Notes: generated by a model from the sequence alone, not told the origin. A stretch of 15,704 nt of DNA from Clostridia bacterium (GCA_017509065.1 JAFWQM010000193.1:1-15704); one strand, 5' to 3'; numbered from the stretch's first letter, positions 1 through 5,230 are shown. Translations and numbers: made by a program.

Positions 1-138
1 ATCAATTTCTGGCCGTAATATGAGCATTTTCGGGCCAAACGGCCAGGAAATGCCATATTACAAGAAATTGATGTCTCCATCGAAAGACAGCTTTTTGCTG
101 ACTTTCGATGGCAGGGTGTCGACTTTGTCGACACCCTG
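1..138. repeat. Array of three consecutive hairpins
   Basis: Three stem-loops lie end to end. The first (1-72) is an interrupted palindrome: ATCAATTTCT pairs with AGAAATTGAT, TAATATG with CATATTA, GCATTT with AAATGC, and GGCC-AAAC-GGCC closes it. The second (77-111) has 10-bp arms CCATCGAAAG/CTTTCGATGG, then CAGC/GCTG around five T. The third (112-138) is a perfect 12-bp stem, CAGGGTGTCGAC/GTCGACACCCTG, with loop TTT. I see no coding potential and no outward T-tract that would make it a clear terminator. It lies 3' of the small gene at 172-318. It is most likely a dispersed palindromic (REP- or MITE-like) element, and may continue past the left window edge. Confidence 0.7.
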
Positions 139-171
139 AAGCTGCCTCACAAAGAGACAGCCCTGTTTCGT

Positions 172-318
172 TTACCGGCCCATCCGCAGCAGACGCCGCA
201 GCCAGCCTTCCTTCCGCATCCCGCTTTCCAGGGGATTGCGCAGCTCGGGAGCGTTCACGTCTTCCGCCATAACATTGGACATATTGGCCATATAATGGTT
301 CAGCATTGTATTCATCAT
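172..318 (-). CDS. 48-residue Met-rich small protein, unknown function
   Basis: This is a short reading frame with ATG at 318 (a second ATG follows directly) and TAA at 172-174. A perfect AGGAGG (complement of 324-329) sits five bases before the ATG, which is the main reason to believe it is translated. The product begins MMNTMLNHYMANMSNVMAED; eight of 48 residues are Met. The middle is Pro/Asn/Glu-containing and the C-terminus is basic and amphipathic (RKEGWLRRLLRMGR, 35-48). There is no signal peptide and no membrane segment. It lies about 265 bases downstream of the OhrR-like gene on the same strand, beyond that gene's terminator, so it probably has its own promoter (near 370-397). I do not recognise the family. 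It could be a membrane-surface peptide, a small regulator or a toxin-like peptide; none of these is shown. Confidence 0.6.
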   Translation of the reverse strand: MMNTMLNHYMANMSNVMAEDVNAPELRNPLESGMRKEGWLRRLLRMGR

Positions 319-369
319 TTAGTCCTCCTTTTGTCCCCGGTTTTTTTGTTTTTGTCCTTCCCGGTGACA

Positions 370-397
370 GCTATATCATAGCAGATTTCAAAATCAA
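370..397 (-). promoter_or_regulatory. Possible promoter of the small gene
   Basis: On the minus strand TTGATT (392-397) is followed after 16 bases by TATAGC (370-375), with TG one base before it (extended -10). Around the -35 is a spaced palindrome, AAATCAA (391-397) and TTGATTT (413-419), which could be an operator. The match is modest and the call is tentative. Confidence 0.3.
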
Positions 398-521
398 TAC
401 TTTCATATTCATTTGATTTATGTCATATTTGTTTGTTTTATTATGAGAAAGATAGGGCCAGGCAGGGAATTATCCCGGATGGTGGAAAAAACTGAGAAAA
501 AGACAGGCAAAGAATTGACCA

Positions 522-561
522 TAAAAGAAAAAGCCGTTCCCCCGTGAAACAGCGGAACAGC
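522..561 (-). terminator. Rho-independent terminator after the OhrR-like gene
   Basis: On the minus strand GCTGTTCC (554-561) pairs with GGAACGGC (533-540), with one G-U pair, followed by a TTTTTCTTTT run (522-532). It lies about 20 bases beyond the stop of the MarR-family gene and should end the acetyltransferase-ohrR transcript. Confidence 0.8.
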
Positions 562-582
562 TGATTGATAGTTGCCCGATGA

Positions 583-1038
583 TTATTCCATGCTCAGAAT
601 CAGCTTATGCAGCAGCTGGTACAGTTGAAAAGCCTCTTCATGGGCCAGCGGGATGCAGCCCCCCACCTGGAAGGGAATGTCCTTCACCTGCTGGCGCAGC
701 TCCCACCCCTTGGGCGTGACGGTGACGGCCACCACGCGCTCGTCCTGCCGTGAACGGCTGCGGGAAATGTAGCCGCAGTCTTCCATTTTTTTGAGCAGCG
801 GGGTAATGGTGCCGTTGTCCAGGTACAGCCTGCGGCACAGGTCACCCACCGTGGCGCTGCCGCTCTCCCACAGGGCCAGCAGCACGATGTACTGGGTGTA
901 GGTGATGCCCAGGGGTTTCAGGTACGGCGTGTAATGGTTCACCACCTTCCGCGCCGCCGCGTACAGCGGGAAGCAAAGCTGGCTGTCCAGATGCAGCTGG
1001 GGAAGGTCGTCCTGGGGATGCTGTTCCATATCGGTCAT
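583..1038 (-). CDS. ohrR: OhrR-type MarR-family peroxide-sensing repressor (two-cysteine type)
   Basis: A 151-residue winged-helix repressor of the MarR/OhrR family, which senses organic hydroperoxides through a reactive cysteine and then leaves its operator. The N-terminal DSQLCFPLY, GITYTQYIVLLALWE, RLYLDNGTITPLLKKME (recognition region, about 70-86) and the wing RSRSRQDERVV (about 92-102) match OhrR closely. Cys22 lies where the sensing cysteine is expected, with tyrosines in the dimer region able to hydrogen-bond it. A second Cys at 128 (VGGC) lies where two-Cys OhrR proteins have the resolving cysteine. ATG at 1038 is preferred because GCAGGTG lies six bases upstream; a GTG at 1047 lacks this. 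It follows the acetyltransferase stop by 16 bases, so the two are co-transcribed. No ohr gene is in the window; the nearby gpx operon is the most attractive target. Family call is strong, target is inference. Confidence 0.85.
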   Translation of the reverse strand: MTDMEQHPQDDLPQLHLDSQLCFPLYAAARKVVNHYTPYLKPLGITYTQYIVLLALWESGSATVGDLCRRLYLDNGTITPLLKKMEDCGYISRSRSRQDERVVAVTVTPKGWELRQQVKDIPFQVGGCIPLAHEEAFQLYQLLHKLILSME

Positions 1039-1054
1039 GGTTGTCACCTGCCAA

Positions 1055-1516
1055 TCAAATTGAAAACTGTTTGCTCTGTTTTCTACCGGGTTCGTTACAG
1101 TAATATGCCATATTCACCTCATGGCAGTCCGGTTCGTCCACCACACTCGTTTCCGTAAAGCCTACTTTTTCATATACATGTTTTGCATGATTGTTGCCGT
1201 AGATGTATGTAGTCGTGATCTCTTTGGCATCGTAACGGGTTTTCATATAATCGATAAACTCAATCAACGCCTGGGTTCCTTTATGCTGATTTTGAAACCT
1301 GATATCGATGGCATATTCCCAAAGAAAGTATTTCCGGTCCTCAAAGCGATGTACCAGAACGAATCCAATCAAGTTGTCTTCATCCATGATGTCAAACGCC
1401 ATAACGGTATCAGGATTATCTTTGATAATGAGCTTTATGTTTTCCTTTGTTGACAGCATTTCGGATTGTTCAGCAGTCAGTTCTATTTTCATTTCTGTGG
1501 AGTTTACAAAAAACAT
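1055..1516 (-). CDS. GNAT-family N-acetyltransferase
   Basis: A 153-residue GNAT enzyme, expected to transfer acetyl from acetyl-CoA to an amine; the core (DEDNLIGFVLV, FLWEYAIDIRF, YIYGNNHAKHVYEKVGF) resembles polyamine and other small-molecule acetyltransferases of the BltD/PaiA sort. The pyrophosphate loop reads QNQHKGTQ (around 75-82), where the last position is normally Gly or Ala, so CoA binding may be altered. The N.A...Y.K.GF motif near the C-terminus is intact. ATG 1516 has GAAAGGG five bases upstream; ATG 1492 (MKIELT) is an alternative. It is the first gene of a two-gene unit with the OhrR-like repressor. Its DNA is visibly more AT-rich than its neighbours, which suggests recent acquisition. 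The substrate cannot be told. Confidence 0.8.
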   Translation of the reverse strand: MFFVNSTEMKIELTAEQSEMLSTKENIKLIIKDNPDTVMAFDIMDEDNLIGFVLVHRFEDRKYFLWEYAIDIRFQNQHKGTQALIEFIDYMKTRYDAKEITTTYIYGNNHAKHVYEKVGFTETSVVDEPDCHEVNMAYYCNEPGRKQSKQFSI

Positions 1517-1554
1517 ATGAACCCTTTCTTGCTTAGATCACTTGAAAGTTACTA

Positions 1555-1582
1555 TCCATAACACCGCAGCAGTATAAACCAA
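1555..1582 (-). promoter_or_regulatory. Weak candidate promoter for the acetyltransferase-ohrR unit
   Basis: On the minus strand TTGGTT (1577-1582) and TATGGA (1555-1560) are 16 bases apart, about 40 bases before the ATG. The match is poor, but this is the only such pair I find in the gap. Confidence 0.25.
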
Positions 1583-1624
1583 TGGCGCAATTCACCACCG
1601 GGCCGGTGAAGAATTGCGCCATGG
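1580..1624. terminator. Strong hairpin after trxA, terminator-like without T-tract
   Basis: ATGGCGCAATTC (1582-1593) and GAATTGCGCCAT (1611-1622) are perfect 12-base inverted repeats; CACC/GGTG extends the stem inside. It begins 14 bases beyond the trxA stop and separates the redox operon from the acetyltransferase unit. No T-run follows on either strand, so it may end transcription inefficiently or protect the mRNA 3' end. Confidence 0.5.
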
Positions 1625-1637
1625 ATGCCCGCGGAAA

Positions 1638-1958
1638 TTACAGGTTTTCCTGAATCCAGGCGGTGATCATGGGTTCGGGCTTGAAGCCGATGGACTGATC
1701 CACGAACTGACCGTTCTTCATCATCACCAGGCAGGGCACGGAGTTGACCCGGTAAGCCATGGCCAGCGCCGGAGAATCGTCTACGTCCACGTTGTAGAAA
1801 TCCACCTTGCCCGCCAGCTTTTCGCTGACGCTTTCCACCACAGGGGCCAGCATCCGGCAGGGGCCGCACCAGGTCGCGGAGAAATCCACCACCGCCACGG
1901 CGCTCTTTTTCGCTTCGTTTTCAAACTGTTCCGCATTGATCTTCTTAACCATTTTCAT
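1638..1958 (-). CDS. trxA: Thioredoxin
   Basis: A 106-residue cytoplasmic thioredoxin, the usual length for TrxA. The active site is FSATWCGPCRML with Cys31 and Cys34; the Asp25 buried under it (VVDFSA) and the later Gly91 are in place. The cis-proline loop is NSVPCL: cis-Pro75 is followed by Cys76 rather than the usual Thr, which puts a third cysteine close to the active site. Two starts are possible: ATG 1958 (AGGAG three bases upstream) and ATG 1952 (nine bases); upstream residues in the open frame translate a palindromic repeat and are not real. It follows the thioredoxin reductase gene in the same direction and should carry electrons from that enzyme to the GPx encoded first in the operon, as well as to other targets. 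Confidence 0.93.
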   Translation of the reverse strand: MKMVKKINAEQFENEAKKSAVAVVDFSATWCGPCRMLAPVVESVSEKLAGKVDFYNVDVDDSPALAMAYRVNSVPCLVMMKNGQFVDQSIGFKPEPMITAWIQENL

Positions 1959-1979
1959 TGTCTCCTTTTTTAATTTTTT

Positions 1980-2024
1980 CTGGGGGAAACCATTCTTTGG
2001 TCTCCAAAGAATGATTTCCCCCAG
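1980..2024. repeat. 45-bp near-perfect palindrome between trxA and the reductase gene (family copy 1)
   Basis: Arms CTGGGGGAAA-C-CATTCTTTGG and CCAAAGAATG-A-TTTCCCCCAG pair over 20 of 21 positions around loop TCT. It begins two bases after the reductase stop codon. The same palindrome recurs at 10115-10162 and its right half at 3157-3177. On the coding (minus) strand it is followed by A-rich sequence, not T, so it is not a terminator for the operon; as RNA it would be a very stable hairpin between the two coding sequences and could alter mRNA stability or the relative output of trxA. Confidence 0.85.
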
Positions 2025-2026
2025 TA

Positions 2027-2890
2027 TCACTTCCGTTCCTTCTGATCCAGATACGCCACGGCGCTGAGGGCGGCCACATTGCCCTCGCCCGCGGCTTTGA
2101 TGTACTGGTAGGGCGTGCCGGTGATGTCGCCGCAGGCGAACACACCGGGGATGCTGGCGGCCATCTTGCGGTTGACCGTCACATGGCTGCCGTCCGTTTC
2201 CAGGCCGGGCACCAGCTGGGCCGGGGCCACGGCCTCCCGCAGCACGAACACCCCGTCCACAGTATACCCATTTTCGGCGGTCTTGACAACCCTTGCTCCG
2301 TCCTGGTTTTCAATACCGACGACCTTTTCCCGGATGACCTTCACGGCTTCGGGCAGGTGGGTTTCATCCTTGTACACGGGGAAGTACAGCACTTCGCTGC
2401 ACACCTCGGACAGGAATGCGGCCTCCGCTTCCTCCCGCGGGCTGTAGCCGATCACGGCGGTGCGCCTGCCCCGGTACAGCGGAGCGTCGCAGGTGGCGCA
2501 GTAGCTGACGCCCCGGCCCAGCAGTTCGGTTTCTCCGGGCAGCGGCTTGCCCTGCACTACGCCGGTAGCCAGGATGACACTGGACGCTTCCAGCATTTCC
2601 TCCCCCGCCTGGAGCGCGAAATAATCGCCCATGGCGTACACGGCGCTCACCCGCTTTTCGGTGATGGTTATGCCCATCTGGTCGATGTGATTTTGGAACG
2701 CGGCGGCTAAATCAGCGCCTTTCACGGCGGGGAAGCCCAGATAATTCTGAATTTCATGCGCCTTGGCCAGCTTTTCACTCAAATCCCTGCTGCCCAGCAG
2801 CAGCACCTTTTTATTCCGTATTGTGGCCGTAATCGCGGCGCTCAGCCCCGCCGGGCCGGTGCCGATGATGGCAATGTCAAAACGGCTCAT
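2027..2890 (-). CDS. Flavin thioredoxin reductase, probably ferredoxin-dependent (FFTR-like)
   Basis: A 287-residue FAD enzyme of the thioredoxin reductase fold. FAD-binding GTGPAG is at 10-15, the ATG motif at 108-110, the redox-active CATC at 131-134 (SYCATCDAPLY) and the second FAD motif FACGDITGTPYQYIKAAGEG at 251-270. The NADPH domain is unusual: in place of GGGDSAVEEA it has GYSPREEAEA (148-157), and the HRRxxFRA motif that holds the NADPH phosphate is replaced by LYFPVYKDE. Loss of both motifs with an intact CxxC is described for ferredoxin-dependent flavin thioredoxin reductases of clostridia, so ferredoxin is the likely donor. ATG 2890 has GGAGG seven bases upstream; the longer open frame upstream only translates repeat DNA. 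It lies between gpx and trxA in one operon. The enzyme class is well supported, the electron donor is inferred. Confidence 0.85.
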   Translation of the reverse strand: MSRFDIAIIGTGPAGLSAAITATIRNKKVLLLGSRDLSEKLAKAHEIQNYLGFPAVKGADLAAAFQNHIDQMGITITEKRVSAVYAMGDYFALQAGEEMLEASSVILATGVVQGKPLPGETELLGRGVSYCATCDAPLYRGRRTAVIGYSPREEAEAAFLSEVCSEVLYFPVYKDETHLPEAVKVIREKVVGIENQDGARVVKTAENGYTVDGVFVLREAVAPAQLVPGLETDGSHVTVNRKMAASIPGVFACGDITGTPYQYIKAAGEGNVAALSAVAYLDQKERK

Positions 2891-2930
2891 ATTGTTTCCT
2901 CCACTTAAGACCGATAAACAATTCGAGTTG

Positions 2931-3178
2931 CCTTTATGGCTTTCTTGGAAGGGGGACGAACCGCCGATGACCGCCTGTGGCGGGAATCTCATCGGCGGTG
3001 AGATCAGCCGAAACGAGCAATCTCCGCATGAATAGCGCCGAGCAACGCAAGGCTGAGGGCGAGCAATCCTTGGATTGCCGCCCGAAACCCGCGCTTCCCG
3101 AAGGGTATAGCGCGGGGCGTAAGCGGAGTTGCGACGATTGAGGCTGCGGAACTGGGGCAAAGAGCGGTTTCCCCCAGT
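2931..3178. repeat. Structured repeat element between gpx and the reductase gene (family copy 2)
   Basis: The 297-base gap at 2891-3187 holds no credible gene but is packed with stem-loops: CCGCCGATGA/TCATCGGCGG (2961-2998) enclosing CCGCC-TGT-GGCGG; GCAATCC-TT-GGATTGC (3063-3078); CCCGCGCT/AGCGCGGG (3088-3116); ACTGGGG/CCCCAGT (3151-3178). Its left end (2931-2955) is identical over 25 bases to 10088-10112, and its right end (3157-3177) matches the right half of the palindromes at 1980-2024 and 10115-10162. This is best explained as a longer member of a dispersed, non-autonomous repeat family inserted within the operon. Open frames across it are translations of the repeat. Confidence 0.75.
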
Positions 3179-3187
3179 AAATACACA

Positions 3188-3730
3188 TTACAGCAGCTTC
3201 TCCACGCACGCCGCCACGTCCTTCATGCTGGCGGTGGGCTCGAAGCGGGCGACCACGTTGCCCTGGCGGTTCACGACGAACTTGGTGAAGTTCCATTTGA
3301 TGTCGGGGTTGTTCTTGTAATCCTTGTCAATTTTGTGCAGCATCGCGCCCATGGCCAGCGCCATGGGGCCGTGGCCGAAGCCCTCAAAGCCCTTCTGGCT
3401 CTTCAGATACTGGAACAGGGGCAGGGCGTTTTCACCGTTCACGTCGCTCTTTTTCATCTGGGGAAACTGGGTGTTGTATTTGAGCGCGCAGAATTCATGA
3501 ATCTCGTCGTCGGTGCCAGGGGTCTGGCCCGCGAACTGGTTGCAGGGCACGTCCACGATTTCCAATCCCTTTTCGTGGAACTTCTCGTACATGTCTTCCA
3601 GGTCCTTGTAATGAGGCGTAAAGCCGCAGCCCGTGGCAGTGTTCACCACCAGCACCACCTTGCCTTCAAACTGCTTCATGGAGATTTCTTCACCCTTCGG
3701 GGTGGTCACAGAATAATCATAAAAACTCAT
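3188..3730 (-). CDS. gpx: Cysteine-type glutathione peroxidase homologue (thioredoxin-dependent peroxidase)
   Basis: A 180-residue GPx-family (BsaA-like) peroxidase that reduces hydrogen peroxide or organic hydroperoxides. The catalytic site NTATGCGFT has peroxidatic Cys35 encoded by TGC, not selenocysteine. The remaining tetrad residues are present: Gln69 or Gln65 in PCNQFAGQTPG and the Trp/Asn of KWNFTKF (146-151). Cys81 in EFCALKYNTQFP lies 46 residues after Cys35, where thioredoxin-dependent non-animal GPx enzymes have the resolving cysteine, so electrons should come from thioredoxin rather than glutathione; the reductase and thioredoxin genes follow downstream. ATG 3730 has AAGGAGG eight bases upstream. 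It is the first gene of the operon and is read from the promoter at 3792-3819, with an operator-like palindrome in between. Confidence 0.93.
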   Translation of the reverse strand: MSFYDYSVTTPKGEEISMKQFEGKVVLVVNTATGCGFTPHYKDLEDMYEKFHEKGLEIVDVPCNQFAGQTPGTDDEIHEFCALKYNTQFPQMKKSDVNGENALPLFQYLKSQKGFEGFGHGPMALAMGAMLHKIDKDYKNNPDIKWNFTKFVVNRQGNVVARFEPTASMKDVAACVEKLL

Positions 3731-3766
3731 TTTTGCTTCCTCCTTCTCGTCATATCGGCGTTTCTG

Positions 3767-3785
3767 TGATCAATATCTTTGATCA
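3767..3785. promoter_or_regulatory. Perfect inverted repeat at the gpx transcription start, candidate operator
   Basis: TGATCAA-N5-TTGATCA is a 19-bp perfect palindrome beginning seven bases past the -10 box, so it covers the expected transcription start. This is the classic place for a repressor. It does not match the FNR consensus (TTGAT-N4-ATCAA) or the PerR box. The OhrR-like repressor encoded 2.7 kb away is a reasonable candidate binder, but this is inference. Confidence 0.6.
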
Positions 3786-3791
3786 AATATA

Positions 3792-3819
3792 ATTTTACCA
3801 CATAATTTTGTTTTGTCAA
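3792..3819 (-). promoter_or_regulatory. Sigma-A promoter of the gpx-reductase-trxA operon
   Basis: On the minus strand a consensus -35 TTGACA (3814-3819) is followed after 16 bases by TAAAAT (3792-3797) in a strongly AT-rich stretch. It lies about 60 bases upstream of the gpx ATG and is the only good promoter seen for the three-gene operon. Confidence 0.75.
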
Positions 3820-3860
3820 CCCCCTTTTTCAAATCATTTCCACAATCAGCCAATCTATAC

Positions 3861-3899
3861 AAAAAAAGAAATCCCCGCCCTTTTACAGAACGGGGTTTC
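3861..3899 (-). terminator. Rho-independent terminator after the udk-Nudix operon
   Basis: On the minus strand AAACCCCG pairs with CGGGG-A-TTT around a short loop, followed by CTTTTTTTG. It starts ten bases beyond the Nudix gene stop codon and separates this operon from the gpx promoter. Confidence 0.85.
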
Positions 3900-3908
3900 G
3901 CGCGGGAA

Positions 3909-4391
3909 TCATTCCGCCAGATATTCGCTCAGCGCCATGAACTCTCGCAGATAGATGCCGCGCTTTTCCTCGAATATATCGGCGTAATCCTGATGCCGGG
4001 AGAAGATTGCCTCCGCTTCCCGCAGCGGCAGCCATACGGGCGTCAGGCCGCGCCGGACTTCCTCTTCTGTCAGATGGCGCTTCCCCTGCCCAATCACTTC
4101 GCAGACAAAGTAATAACTGATGTAGCGGTATTCCTCATAATATTCATTAAGGGTCAGGAAATGCCGCACCGGACGCACGACGCACCCCGTTTCTTCCTCC
4201 ACCTCGCGCACGCAGCAGGCTTCCGGCGTTTCTCCTTCTTCCAGCCCGCCGCCGGGAAGCATCCACACGTCCGTTTTCGTATCGTGGGACAGCAGAATCT
4301 CCTCGCCCCGCACGATCATGGCCCGGCTTCCAAAGCGGGTTTTCGTGTACATTTCAAAGCGGTTGTCACCCAGGATGCTCAGTTCCTTCAT
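3909..4391 (-). CDS. Nudix hydrolase
   Basis: A 160-residue Nudix-family pyrophosphohydrolase. The Nudix box is complete: Gly48, Glu54, Arg62-Glu63 and Glu66-Glu67 fit G-x5-E-x7-RE-U-x-EE-x-G-U (GGLEEGETPEACC then VREVEEETGC), giving the metal-binding helix. The preceding strand AMIVRGEEILLSH and DVWMLPGG are typical. Nothing decides the substrate; the longer C-terminal part (about 90 residues after the box, with YYEEYRYISYYF) is not that of MutT. ATG 4391 has GGAGG four bases upstream; a longer frame adds seven residues without support. It follows uridine kinase by 17 bases in the same transcript, which hints at a nucleotide substrate or house-cleaning of nucleotides. Confidence 0.88.
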   Translation of the reverse strand: MKELSILGDNRFEMYTKTRFGSRAMIVRGEEILLSHDTKTDVWMLPGGGLEEGETPEACCVREVEEETGCVVRPVRHFLTLNEYYEEYRYISYYFVCEVIGQGKRHLTEEEVRRGLTPVWLPLREAEAIFSRHQDYADIFEEKRGIYLREFMALSEYLAE

Positions 4392-4408
4392 GTTTCCTCC
4401 GCACGCTG

Positions 4409-5029
4409 TCATTCAGTCGCCCAGCCCTGCAAGGTGCTTTGCAGATAGCCCGCCAGGATGGGCACAATGCGGGTGTTCTTGCCGCCCTTCATCACCACCA
4501 CGTCGGCGTCCTGGATATAGTTCCTGATCCAGCGGTCGTACATGGGCTTCACGGTGGCGAGATACTGCTCGGCGATGTTGTCGATCTGACGGCCCCTGTC
4601 CTTGATGTCGCGGCGGATGCGGCGCAGCAGGCAGATATCCGGCTCCACGTTGATGTATAATTTGAGGAACATCTTGTCCCGCAGCCGGGGGTCATAGAAG
4701 GAATGGATGCCCTCCACGATCAGCACCTGCGCGGGGAAAATCATTTCATCCGTGTCCTTCCGCGCGTGCAGGGAAAAGTCGTAGGCTTTCCGGGTGATTG
4801 GCCGGCCAGCCATCAGCTCGCATACGTCGTGGTACAGCAGATCGTGGTCGAAGATGCCCGGCTCGTCATAATTCAGATGCGTTCTTTCTTCAAAGGTCAG
4901 ATCCGGATGATCGTAATAATATGCGTCCTGATTGATAAGCACGCCCTTCACGCCCATATCGCGCAGAAGCTCGTTTGCCAGGGTGGTCTTTCCCGATCCG
5001 CTGGCGCCGCAAATCCCGATAAACAGCAT
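4409..5029 (-). CDS. udk: Uridine kinase
   Basis: A 206-residue P-loop kinase matching uridine/cytidine kinase, which phosphorylates uridine and cytidine to UMP and CMP in pyrimidine salvage. The Walker A is GASGSGKT (8-15), the substrate loop NQDAYYYD (33-40), then the YDEPGIFD motif (54-61), the strand LIVEGIHSF (103-111), and the lid arginines RRIRRDIKDRGR (136-147). The length is that of Udk. ATG 5029 directly precedes LFIGICGASGSGKT; a GGGGG tract about ten bases upstream serves as a poor ribosome site, and the much longer open frame upstream is antisense to the divergent acetyltransferase gene. It has its own promoter and is the first gene of a unit with a Nudix hydrolase. A phosphoribulokinase-like paralogue is less likely. 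Confidence 0.9.
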   Translation of the reverse strand: MLFIGICGASGSGKTTLANELLRDMGVKGVLINQDAYYYDHPDLTFEERTHLNYDEPGIFDHDLLYHDVCELMAGRPITRKAYDFSLHARKDTDEMIFPAQVLIVEGIHSFYDPRLRDKMFLKLYINVEPDICLLRRIRRDIKDRGRQIDNIAEQYLATVKPMYDRWIRNYIQDADVVVMKGGKNTRIVPILAGYLQSTLQGWATE

Positions 5030-5056
5030 CCCGTCATCCCCCTTTTCATTTTCCCC

Positions 5057-5085
5057 AAGATAACGCATTTTTCGCCCCGCGTCAA
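5057..5085 (-). promoter_or_regulatory. Sigma-A promoter of udk
   Basis: On the minus strand TTGACG (5080-5085) and TATCTT (5057-5062) are 17 bases apart, about 28 bases before the udk ATG. The core elements lie back to back with the divergent promoter at 5094-5122. Confidence 0.6.
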
Positions 5086-5093
5086 GCTTTTTA

Positions 5094-5122
5094 TTGCCTC
5101 GGCCCAAGTGGTCTGATATAAT
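5094..5122 (+). promoter_or_regulatory. Sigma-A promoter of the second GNAT gene, with structured leader
   Basis: TTGCCT (5094-5099), 17 bases, then a perfect TATAAT (5117-5122) preceded by TG (extended -10). The leader to the ATG at 5231 is about 100 bases and contains CGCTTTC/GAAAGCG and a perfect GCGGCAC-CGT-GTGCCGC hairpin (5188-5204) just before the ribosome binding site. Confidence 0.7.
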
Positions 5123-5230
5123 CGGTTTGTTCGCTTTCCCGAGGGAGCATGGCACTGTGAAAGCGGAACTGCTGTAAACAAAAACAAGCGGCACCGTGTG
5201 CCGCGAAGACTGGAAAGAGGGGTTCATCAT

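Noticed and set aside
1..138. CRISPR array
   Set aside because: The hairpins differ in sequence and there are no regularly spaced direct repeats.
2891..3160. N-terminal extension of the thioredoxin reductase frame, and small overlapping frames
   Set aside because: They translate the structured repeat; the ATG at 2890 has GGAGG and directly precedes the FAD-binding strand.
3617..3637. Selenocysteine in the GPx active site
   Set aside because: The catalytic codon is TGC, a normal cysteine.
3767..3785. FNR or PerR box in the gpx promoter
   Set aside because: The half-sites are in the wrong order for TTGAT-N4-ATCAA, and the site does not match the PerR box; kept as an operator of unknown binder.
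5198..5230. Earlier GTG start for the second GNAT gene
   Set aside because: It lies inside the leader hairpin and lacks a ribosome binding site, whereas ATG 5231 has one.
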